This document shows positions 19,588 through 27,321 of a stretch of DNA of 64,000 bases, piece by piece (within the stretch, counting starts at the first letter, position 1; every line of letters begins with the position of its first letter). The notes beneath the pieces are model-generated. The model made no database searches. It was not told where the DNA came from and was given only the letters and a program-made list of their open reading frames with translations. Source of the DNA: Pseudomonas antarctica (GTDB lineage Bacteria > Pseudomonadota > Gammaproteobacteria > Pseudomonadales > Pseudomonadaceae); NCBI RefSeq assembly GCF_001647715.1, contig NZ_CP015600.1:1240001-1304000 (forward strand), in the 5' to 3' direction. The translations under genes were made by a program, and so were the position numbers.

Positions 19588-20558
19588 GCATTGCCCTCAA
19601 CGTCATCACCGGCTTCCTCGGCAGTGGCAAAACCACGTTGCTCACGCGACTGTTACAAGGCGAAAGCCTCGGCGACACGGCGCTGTTGATCAACGAGTTC
19701 GGCGATGTCGGCATTGACCATCTGCTGGTGGAGGAGGTCGCACCGGACACGGTGTTGCTGCCCAGCGGCTGCGTGTGCTGCTCGATTCGTGGCGAGTTGA
19801 AAGACGCGCTGCTGGGCTTATTGCAACGTCGTGAGCGCGGTGAAATCCCGGCGTTCAAACGCGTGATCCTGGAAACCACGGGCCTTGCCGACCCGGCGCC
19901 GATCCTCGCCACCGTGAACAACGATGTGCAACTGCGCGGACGCTTTCACATTGGCCTGGTGATTACCCTGGTCGACGCCAGCCACGCCGAGCTACAGGAG
20001 CGCCTGCACCCGGAATGGCTGGCGCAGGTCGCTGCGGCCGATCGGCTGTTGCTCAGCAAGACGGACCTCGCCGGCGACTGTGATTCACTGCGCACGCATT
20101 TGCAGGCGCTGAATGCCGGCACACCGATCCTCAATACCCAGGATATTCACAGCGGCGACCAACTGCTGCTTGGCGAAGGTTTGCGCAGCGCCGAGCCTGC
20201 CGTTGAAGTCAGCCGCTGGCAATTGCATCAAACCACCACAGCGACCCACGGCGCCGCGCAGGTGTGCTGCCTGACTTTCGAACAGCCGCTGGACTGGGTT
20301 GGCTTCGGGGTCTGGTTGTCGATGCTGCTAAGATGCCACGGCGAACGAATCCTTCGCGTCAAAGGACTGCTTAACGTGAACGCAGGCTCGGCCCCCATCG
20401 TCATTCATGGCGTGCAGCACTGCCTGCATGCCCCGGTCCACTTGCCAGCGTGGCCAGGCACCGACCGCCAATCACGGCTGGTATTTATCCTGCGCGGCCT
20501 CGACCCGGCGCTGCTACGCCGCTCCTTTGACGTGTTCTCGCGGCGGTTCGCAGCATGA
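19584..20558 (+). CDS. CobW/COG0523-family GTPase
   Basis: A 324-residue G3E P-loop GTPase. Walker A is GFLGSGKTT at 10-18, the family metal-binding motif CVCC is at 63-66, a switch-like NEFGDVG at 37-43, SKTDL in place of NKxD, and a C-terminal CobW_C domain ends in LVFILRGLDPALLRRSF. COG0523 proteins load metals into specific enzymes; a candidate client here is the metal-dependent imidase upstream. It overlaps both neighbours by four bases (ATGA at 19584 and at 20555), forming a tightly coupled trio. Confidence 0.9.
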   Translation: MSIALNVITGFLGSGKTTLLTRLLQGESLGDTALLINEFGDVGIDHLLVEEVAPDTVLLPSGCVCCSIRGELKDALLGLLQRRERGEIPAFKRVILETTGLADPAPILATVNNDVQLRGRFHIGLVITLVDASHAELQERLHPEWLAQVAAADRLLLSKTDLAGDCDSLRTHLQALNAGTPILNTQDIHSGDQLLLGEGLRSAEPAVEVSRWQLHQTTTATHGAAQVCCLTFEQPLDWVGFGVWLSMLLRCHGERILRVKGLLNVNAGSAPIVIHGVQHCLHAPVHLPAWPGTDRQSRLVFILRGLDPALLRRSFDVFSRRFAA

Positions 20559-21730
20559 TCACCTTGCGTGTCCTCGGTACGTCCGTGACCTTGCTCGAAT
20601 GCCTGCGCGTGCGCGCCGAACAGGAACTGGGCATTCGCCTGGTCTACCAGGTGCACGATGTGGCGCAGGCCCAACGCATCGCGGTGATGCAGCCCGAGAG
20701 CTACGACCTGTACGACCAATGGTTTCACAACGTTGACTTTGTGTGGCCGGCGCGGGCGATCCAGCCAATCGACACGCGGCGTATCGCGCTGTGGCACGAG
20801 ATCAATGACTTGCCCAAGCGCGGTCGGTTGTCGGCCAATGATCGCCTGGGCAGCGGCAGCGTGCCCAGTGAACGCCTGTTCGTGCAGCACGACGGCAGCC
20901 TCGGCAGCACTGTGACCGAGCGCATCAGCATGCTGCCGCTGACCCACAATGCTGACAGCTTTGCCTATCGTCCCGAGCGTTTGCCTGAAGGCTTCAGCCA
21001 CGGCAATGAAAGCTGGGGCTGGCTGCTCGACCCGGCCTGGCGCGCGCGCACCGCGCTGCAAAGTGACGCGGCCATCGGCGCGCTGGATGCCGCATTGGCG
21101 GTGCAGGGCGCGGGGCTGGCGCAGTTCAAGGACGTCGGCAATATGAGCATCGAGGAGATCGATGTGCTGGCCGATATTCTGGTGCGCAAGCAGAAGGAAG
21201 GGCACTTTGCGGCGTTCTGGTCGGACGATGAGGAGGCGGCGCAGTTGATGCTCAGCCCGAGCATCGATATCCAGAGCCTGTGGTCGCCGACCTTGATGCG
21301 CCTGCACCGGGCCGGTGTGAAGTATCGGCTGGCGGTGCCTCGCGAAGGCTATCGCGCCTGGTTTGGTGGCTTGTCGTTGTCGCGCCATGCCCAGGGGCCG
21401 GTGCTGGACGCGGCGTATGCCTACCTGAATTGGTGGTTGTCCGGCTGGCCAGGGGCGGTAATGGCGCGCCAGGGTTACTACATCGGCAACCCCGCGCGCA
21501 CGCGCGATCATTTGAGCCGTGCCGAGTGGGATTACTGGTACGCCGGCAAGCCCGCGCGCGAAGAGTTACCGGGCAGCGATGGCTTGCCGTTGATCGACAT
21601 CGGTGAAGTACGGGATGGCGGCTCGTATGAGCAACGCATGGGGCACATCGCGGTGTGGAACTCGGTGATGGATGAGCATAACTATCTGGTGCGCCGGTGG
21701 GGGGACTTCATGCGCGCCCGCAGCGCTTAG
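20555..21730 (+). CDS. PotD-like solute-binding fold protein without signal peptide
   Basis: The 391-residue protein resembles extracellular solute-binding proteins of spermidine/putrescine ABC systems (RVLGTSVTLLECLRVRAEQELGIRL near the N-terminus, MLPLTHNADSFAYRPE, SWGWLLDPAWRARTAL and a YLNWWLSGW helix). It has no signal sequence: it begins directly with the first strand, and its ATG overlaps the GTPase stop, so no upstream start could supply one. No ABC permease or ATPase is nearby. It may therefore act in the cytoplasm, for example as a ligand sensor or enzyme; that is open. Last gene of the operon. Confidence 0.75.
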   Translation: MITLRVLGTSVTLLECLRVRAEQELGIRLVYQVHDVAQAQRIAVMQPESYDLYDQWFHNVDFVWPARAIQPIDTRRIALWHEINDLPKRGRLSANDRLGSGSVPSERLFVQHDGSLGSTVTERISMLPLTHNADSFAYRPERLPEGFSHGNESWGWLLDPAWRARTALQSDAAIGALDAALAVQGAGLAQFKDVGNMSIEEIDVLADILVRKQKEGHFAAFWSDDEEAAQLMLSPSIDIQSLWSPTLMRLHRAGVKYRLAVPREGYRAWFGGLSLSRHAQGPVLDAAYAYLNWWLSGWPGAVMARQGYYIGNPARTRDHLSRAEWDYWYAGKPAREELPGSDGLPLIDIGEVRDGGSYEQRMGHIAVWNSVMDEHNYLVRRWGDFMRARSA

Positions 21731-21937
21731 TTCAGCTAATGCCTGGCTGTCAATAATGTGACGCAACAGTTCCAGTGTTTGTTAGGTGTACTTATCCCAA
21801 GTCCCAGCTAATCTGCTTAAACCAAATATTCAATAAAAATGGATATTTTTTTGACGCCGAACCAGCCGCCGCCAGGGATGCGTATGACAAATGAACGCAG
21901 TGGCACAGAGAGGCGAATGCTGCCGGAGGGCACGGCA

Positions 21938-24274
21938 ATGCAGTGGCGCCACACATTCCAGACCCGCATTGCCGGGGTGTTGGCGCTATTGCTACTGGTG
22001 GTCGTGGCCGCTACTTACTTCGCGGTCAAGGTCGCCACCACCCGTGCGGTGGAAAACCAGGCCCAAGTGCAACTCACTGCCGGCATCCAGGTGTTCGAGC
22101 GCTTGCTGGACCTGCGCGGGCGCCGCCTGCAATACGGGCTGGACTGGCTCACCGTCGATGGCCCGTTCAAGCAAGCGGTGATTGAAGGCAAGGCCGAATC
22201 GATTCGGGCTGCGCTGCGTCGGCATGGCCCCGGCATTCACTCAACGGAAGTGTTTGTGTTGGGCCTGGATGGCACGGTGATGGTCAGCACCTTGCCTGAA
22301 CTGACGGGCGGCCAGCCGTTTCCTTATGTCGAGGCATTGCGTCATGCGCGACGCAGTGGCTTGCAAATGCTCATCGTTGCCATGGACGGCCAGCCCTATT
22401 TGCTGGTGCAGGACGAAGTGCTCGACCCGCTGCCGATTGCCCGCGTGGTCATGGGCTTTCCCATGGACAAGCTGTTCGCCAACGAACTGCGTTCCATGAG
22501 CAACCTAGAGCTGTCGTTCCTCGGCGTGCAGGACGGCCGCGTCGGCCAGTTGTTCAGTACCCAGCCTGAGGCCTACCAGGCTGCGATCATCCATACACTG
22601 CACGAGGCGCCCCTGACCCCTGAAGCCCGGATCAATCTGTTTTATGGGCAACGGGTGCTCAGCCAGGTACTGCCGCTGGCCAATACCGGCGATGGCGACG
22701 AGGTGCGCGTATTGCTGCAAAGCCCGCTGGACCATGCGCTGGAATCCTTTGCGCCGCTGGACCAGCAGTTTATGGGGATCGCCCTGGCGGTGTTGCTCGT
22801 GTCGCTGGCGGGCGCGTTGTTCCTGGCGCGACGTGTGTCACGCCCGCTCAACGCCCTGGTGCAAGCGGCGGAACGGATTGGTGCCGGTGACTACCACACG
22901 CCGGTGCAGGTGCGCAGCCACGACGAGTTCGGCGTGTTGGCCCGTGCATTCAACGCCATGCAAAGCGGAATCGCCGTGCGCGAGCGCCAATTGGCCCACA
23001 ACGCCCTGCATGACCCGCTCACTGGATTGCCCAATCGCGCCCTGGCCATGGAGCGCCTGGGCAGCGCGATCAGTGCACGGCGGCCGGTGGTGTTGGTGTA
23101 CCTGGGGATTGAAAACTACCGGGTGATCAACGAAGGCTTCGGCCCGCAGGGCGTCGAAGAAATGCTGCGCGAAGCCAGCCGATGCCTGTCCATGAGCCTG
23201 CTGCCCAGCGACACCGCGGCGCGCATCGCCGGCAGTGAATTTTTGCTGTTGCTGGAAAACACTGAGATCGACTGCGCCGTGGCGCGTGCCGACCGCCTTT
23301 ATGGGCTGCTCACCGAGCCCCAGCGTATCGGCAATGATGAAGTGCGCCATGAAGTGAGCATCGGCATCGCGGCTTACCCCGCCGACGGCCAGCAGGTGGA
23401 AGAACTGATCAGCCGCGCGGCCATTGCCCGGCATGATGCGGCGAGCTTGCCCGGGTACTTGCAGGTCTACCAACTGGACCGCGACCTGGCTCATCTGCGC
23501 CAGATCACGCTGATTCGCGACTTGCGCCGCGCAGTGGTCGAGGGCGAGTTGTTCCTCTGTTATCAGCCCAAACTCGATCTGGTTGATGGTCATGTGCGTC
23601 AGGCGGAAGCCCTGCTGCGCTGGCAGCATCCGACCCTCGGCCAGGTGTCACCCACCGAATTCATTCCCCTGGCCGAGCGCACCGGCAGCATGGGGGCCTT
23701 GACCCTGTGGGCGATCGAGGAGGCTATTCGTCAAATGGCCGAATGGGCGCAACGTGGTTTGCACCTGCAGCTGTCGGTGAATATTTCGGTGGATGACCTG
23801 GCGGATGATGACCTGGCTATTCGCGTCACCGCCTTGTTGATGCACTACAACGTATCGGCCGAGCACTTGATTTTCGAAATCACTGAAAGCGCGATCATGC
23901 ACAACCCGCAACAGGCCCTCAGCGTACTGGAGCAACTGCGCGGCTGCGGCATCAGCCTGTCGGTGGATGACTTCGGCACGGGCTATTCGTCGCTGGCGCA
24001 ATTGCAGCGCTTGCCGGTGCAGGAGTTGAAGATCGACCAATCCTTCATCCGCAACCTCGACAGCACCAGCGGTGATGGCGTGATCGTGCGATCGACCATC
24101 GAAATGAGCCACAACCTGGGGCTCAAGGTGGTGGCGGAAGGGGTGGAGTTCGAGCCCAGCCTGAAGCTGCTCAAACAGTGGAAGTGCGACACCGCACAGG
24201 GTTACCTGATCAGCCGGCCGTTGAATGCCATGGCATTTGAAATGTGGATGCTGCGTGAGCGTGTTGCCTTGTAA
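21938..24274 (+). CDS. Membrane sensor with HAMP, degenerate GGDEF and intact EAL domain
   Basis: Probable c-di-GMP phosphodiesterase of 778 residues. Two membrane segments (about 11-33 and 275-296) flank a periplasmic sensing domain of Cache type; a HAMP linker (RRVSRPLNALVQAAERIGAGDY) follows. The GGDEF site reads AGSEF at 431-435, so cyclase activity is unlikely. The EAL domain keeps EALLRW (557 onward), NISVDDL, ITESAI, DDFGTGYSSL and KIDQSFI. The start at 21938 is chosen for GGAGGG at 21925-21930; an in-frame ATG at 21839 lacks a good site. Stands alone after the catabolic operon. Confidence 0.88.
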   Translation: MQWRHTFQTRIAGVLALLLLVVVAATYFAVKVATTRAVENQAQVQLTAGIQVFERLLDLRGRRLQYGLDWLTVDGPFKQAVIEGKAESIRAALRRHGPGIHSTEVFVLGLDGTVMVSTLPELTGGQPFPYVEALRHARRSGLQMLIVAMDGQPYLLVQDEVLDPLPIARVVMGFPMDKLFANELRSMSNLELSFLGVQDGRVGQLFSTQPEAYQAAIIHTLHEAPLTPEARINLFYGQRVLSQVLPLANTGDGDEVRVLLQSPLDHALESFAPLDQQFMGIALAVLLVSLAGALFLARRVSRPLNALVQAAERIGAGDYHTPVQVRSHDEFGVLARAFNAMQSGIAVRERQLAHNALHDPLTGLPNRALAMERLGSAISARRPVVLVYLGIENYRVINEGFGPQGVEEMLREASRCLSMSLLPSDTAARIAGSEFLLLLENTEIDCAVARADRLYGLLTEPQRIGNDEVRHEVSIGIAAYPADGQQVEELISRAAIARHDAASLPGYLQVYQLDRDLAHLRQITLIRDLRRAVVEGELFLCYQPKLDLVDGHVRQAEALLRWQHPTLGQVSPTEFIPLAERTGSMGALTLWAIEEAIRQMAEWAQRGLHLQLSVNISVDDLADDDLAIRVTALLMHYNVSAEHLIFEITESAIMHNPQQALSVLEQLRGCGISLSVDDFGTGYSSLAQLQRLPVQELKIDQSFIRNLDSTSGDGVIVRSTIEMSHNLGLKVVAEGVEFEPSLKLLKQWKCDTAQGYLISRPLNAMAFEMWMLRERVAL

Positions 24275-24301
24275 ACCCGATCTTCTGAACACCACCTGAA
24301 C

Positions 24302-24394
24302 CCTGTGGGAGGGGGCTTGCTCCCGAAAGCGGTGTGTCAGTGGAAGCATCGACAACGGGTACACCGCCATCGGGAACAAGCCCCCTCCCACAGG
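24302..24394. repeat. Paired REP palindromes (GGGGGC type)
   Basis: Facing units CCTGTGGGAGGGGGCTTGC ... ACAAGCCCCCTCCCACAGG follow the EAL gene; a terminator hairpin comes next. Confidence 0.9.
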
Positions 24395-24415
24395 TCGCTC
24401 GCGACAGGCACAAAA

Positions 24416-24444
24416 AAGGCGGCTACCCATCAGGTAGCCGCCTT
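24416..24444. terminator. Bidirectional terminator between EAL gene and gcd
   Basis: A perfect 12-bp stem AAGGCGGCTACC / GGTAGCCGCCTT with a five-base loop is flanked by AAAA on the left and TTGGTTTT on the right, so it can end transcription of both convergent genes, gcd in particular (20 bases after its stop). Confidence 0.88.
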
Positions 24445-24464
24445 GGTTTTACCACCGGTAATGC

Positions 24465-26882
24465 TTAATCCGGCAGTTTGAACGCCATCACATAGTCACC
24501 CTGCTTGGTGCCCAGCGAGCCGTGACCGCCAGCCATGACCAGCACGTACTGCTTGCCGTCCTTGCCGGTGTAGGTCATCGGTGTGGTTTGCGCGCCTGCA
24601 GGCAGGCGGCCTTCCCACAGTTGCTTGCCGTTTTTCACGTCATAGGCACGCAGGTACTGGTCGAGGGTGCCGCTGAGGAAGGACACGCCACCGGCGGTGG
24701 TGAATGTACCGCCCAGGCTAGGCACGCCCATGGTCAGCGGGATTGGAACCGGCGAGCTGTCGCGCACGGTGCCGTTCTTGTGCATCCAGATGGTTTTGTG
24801 GGTGGTCAGGTCGACCGCTGCCACATAACCCCACGCCGGTGCCTGGCACGGCAGGCCCAGAGGCGACAGCAGTGCTTCGAGGATCACGCCGTACGGCGCG
24901 CCTTTGTTTGGCTGTACACCTTGGGTTTCGCTGACGCGAGGGCCTTGCTTGGCGATGTCGGCAGCCGGGATCAGTTTCGATTTGAACGCCATGTAGCTCG
25001 GGTTCACGAAAGCAATCTGACGTACCGGGTCAACCGAAATGCCGCCCCAGTCGAACACGCCGAAGTTACCCGGGTAAACGATCGAACCTTGCAGCGATGG
25101 CGGCGTGAACGGGCCGTCGTAGCGCATGGATTTGAAATCGATCCGGCACAGCATCTGGTCAAACGGGGTCACGCCCCACATGTCGCGTTCTTTCAACGGC
25201 GGCGGCATGAAGTTCAGGTCGGACTTCGGTTGGGTCGGGGAGGTGTGATCGCCGGCCACTGCGCCTTGCGGTACAGGGACTTCATTGATCGGCACCACGG
25301 GTTTGCCGTTGCTGCGGTCCAGCACGTAGATGCTGCCTTGCTTGGTCGAAGCCATGACTGCTTGCTTGACGCCGTCAGCGGTCTTGATGTCGATCAGGCT
25401 AGGCTGGCCGCCCACGTCCATGTCCCACAGGTCGTGGTGAGTGAACTGGAAGGTCCACTTCACATGGCCGCTGTCGATGTCCAGAGCGGTCAGGCCAGCG
25501 CTGTATTTCTCGGAGTCCGCAGTACGGTCGCCGCCATATTGGTCGGGCATCTGGTTGCCCATCGGCAGGTACAGCATGCCGAGTTTTTCATCGACGCTGA
25601 ACATGGACCACATGTTCGGCGAGTTGCGCGTGTAGGTCTTGCCCTCGGCCAACGGGGTGGTGTCGTCCGGGTTGCCGCTGTCCCAGTTCCACACCAGCTT
25701 GCCGGTGTGTACGTCGAACGCGCGGATTACGCCGCTAGGCTCGTCGGTGGAAACGTTGTCGGTCACGTGACCGCCGATCACGACCAGGTTCTTGGTCACG
25801 GCCGGTGGCGAAGTGGAGTAGTAACCGCCTGGAGCGAAGCTGCCGATATTGGCACGCAGGTCGACCTGGCCTTTGTCACCGAAGTCTTCGCACATCTTGC
25901 CGGTGTCGGCGTTCAGGGCGATCAGACGAGTATCGGCAGTCGGTACGAAAATGCGTTTCGGGCAGACGGCGCTGACAGGCGCGGCGCTGGCGCTGCCGGT
26001 AGGGCTCTGCTCGGAGGCGTAGACAGCGTCATCGTGATACGACACGCCACGGCAGGTCATGTGCGCCCAACCTTTGAAGTTCGCGGCACCTTCGGTGCTG
26101 ATCTTCGGGTCGAAACGCCAGATTTCCTTGCCGGTGTCCGGGTCCAGGGCAATCACCTGGCTGTGCGGCGTACACACGTAGAGCATGCCGTTGACTTTCA
26201 GCGGGGTGTTTTCTGCGGTGGTTTCACCGGGATCGCCTGGGCCAGGGATGTCGCCGGTGCGATAGGTCCACGCCGGTACGAGCTTGTGGGCGTTTTCCGG
26301 GGTGATCTGCGCCAGGGGCGAGTAGCGATCACCGAAAGCGGAACGGCCATAGGAGTTCCAGTCGCCATCGGCCTGGGTCGGTGCGGCGCTGGCCATGCCA
26401 GGCACGGCGTCACGGTCCAGTTGACCGGTCTTGACCATTTCACCCGGGTTGGTGAATTGGCTGGCGAGGGCGGCAGCGCCGGCCAGCACCACGGCCACGC
26501 TCAGTGCGCCAGTGCCCAGTGGCGCGGGTTGACCACGCAGCAACGGACGGCGAAACCACGGCAGCAGCAAGACGATGCCCAGCGCGAACAGCAGGGCCAG
26601 ACGCGGCACCAGCTGCCACCAATCCAGGCCGACTTCCCACAGTGCCCACACGGTACTGGCGAACAGCACCAGTGCGTACAGGCCCAGCGCAGCGCGGCGG
26701 GTAGCCAGCAGCAAAACGCCGGTGAGGGCGATGCCGATACCGGCCAGCAGGTAGTACAGCGACCCGCCGAGCATGCTCAGCTTGACGCCGCCGGCCAGCA
26801 AGGCCAGCCCCATGATCAGCAGCAAGACGCCTAGCAACCTGGGCAGCAGGCGGCTTGGGCTTGAAGCACCATCAGTGCTCAT
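24465..26882 (-). CDS. gcd: Membrane-bound PQQ-dependent glucose dehydrogenase
   Basis: Oxidises glucose to gluconolactone in the periplasm and passes electrons to ubiquinone; the basis of gluconate production and phosphate solubilisation in fluorescent pseudomonads. The 805-residue protein has five N-terminal membrane segments (about residues 10-145), then the eight-bladed PQQ propeller beginning at DGDWNSYGRSAFGDRYSPL, with LNADTGKMCEDFG, GNQMPDQYGGDRT and the C-terminal VMAGGHGSLGTKQGDYVMAF. No PQQ synthesis genes are in the window. Confidence 0.96.
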   Translation of the reverse strand: MSTDGASSPSRLLPRLLGVLLLIMGLALLAGGVKLSMLGGSLYYLLAGIGIALTGVLLLATRRAALGLYALVLFASTVWALWEVGLDWWQLVPRLALLFALGIVLLLPWFRRPLLRGQPAPLGTGALSVAVVLAGAAALASQFTNPGEMVKTGQLDRDAVPGMASAAPTQADGDWNSYGRSAFGDRYSPLAQITPENAHKLVPAWTYRTGDIPGPGDPGETTAENTPLKVNGMLYVCTPHSQVIALDPDTGKEIWRFDPKISTEGAANFKGWAHMTCRGVSYHDDAVYASEQSPTGSASAAPVSAVCPKRIFVPTADTRLIALNADTGKMCEDFGDKGQVDLRANIGSFAPGGYYSTSPPAVTKNLVVIGGHVTDNVSTDEPSGVIRAFDVHTGKLVWNWDSGNPDDTTPLAEGKTYTRNSPNMWSMFSVDEKLGMLYLPMGNQMPDQYGGDRTADSEKYSAGLTALDIDSGHVKWTFQFTHHDLWDMDVGGQPSLIDIKTADGVKQAVMASTKQGSIYVLDRSNGKPVVPINEVPVPQGAVAGDHTSPTQPKSDLNFMPPPLKERDMWGVTPFDQMLCRIDFKSMRYDGPFTPPSLQGSIVYPGNFGVFDWGGISVDPVRQIAFVNPSYMAFKSKLIPAADIAKQGPRVSETQGVQPNKGAPYGVILEALLSPLGLPCQAPAWGYVAAVDLTTHKTIWMHKNGTVRDSSPVPIPLTMGVPSLGGTFTTAGGVSFLSGTLDQYLRAYDVKNGKQLWEGRLPAGAQTTPMTYTGKDGKQYVLVMAGGHGSLGTKQGDYVMAFKLPD

Positions 26883-27214
26883 AGTGTGTTTCTCCGTGAC
26901 GTTGGAATTATGTAACCCCGTGCTTCACTGTAGATGACGATTCGGCGCGGGCTTGGTTCAGCGTTATTTTTGGTATTTCTGGGGACAGGGGGCTTATCCA
27001 CAGGCGGACGATTTATCCCCAGGCGCAGGTCGGTTTAAGACAGCGCTGTCTTGGAAGAAGGAAGATTTCGGCAAGATGGGGTCGACCGCAGAAGTGAAAC
27101 GTTTCAGTTTATTGTCGACAAGGATAAAGCGCGGATGCGCCAAGAGAAAGCGCAAAACGCAAGATGCATCATTTCAGATTTGGTAACAGTGACTAAGTGT
27201 CGCTGCAAAACAAA
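26883..27214. other. Intergenic region upstream of gcd
   Basis: Non-coding as far as I can tell: upstream leader of gcd on the minus strand and sequence beyond it. A 77-codon open frame on the plus strand (26953-27186) has no recognisable protein character. A TTATCCACA nonamer (26994-27002) is present but isolated. No promoter could be assigned confidently. Confidence 0.5.
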
Positions 27215-27303
27215 TGTGGGAAGGGGCTTGCTCCCGATAGCAGTGGGTCAGCCATGAATAGGTCGACTGACACACTGTCATCGGGAGCAAGCCCCCTCCC
27301 ACA
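27215..27303. repeat. Paired REP palindromes downstream of the TonB receptor
   Basis: Facing units TGTGGGAAGGGGCTTGCTCC ... GGAGCAAGCCCCCTCCCACA lie 18 bases beyond the receptor stop and may serve as its transcription boundary. Confidence 0.9.
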
Positions 27304-27321
27304 GGGGATTTTCGGTGTTTT

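Noticed and set aside
24522..26834. Very long open frame antisense to gcd (about 770 codons)
   Set aside because: Shadow of a high-GC coding gene: composition is His/Val/Arg-rich with no domain, whereas gcd on the other strand is unmistakable.
26994..27002. Perfect DnaA box TTATCCACA and nearby TTATCCCCA in the gcd upstream region
   Set aside because: Only one good copy without clustering, AT-rich unwinding region or replication genes; a nonamer of this kind occurs by chance in any genome.
26953..27186. Open frame of 77 codons on the plus strand
   Set aside because: Low-complexity composition, no homology that I recognise, no ribosome binding site, and it runs into the REP element region.
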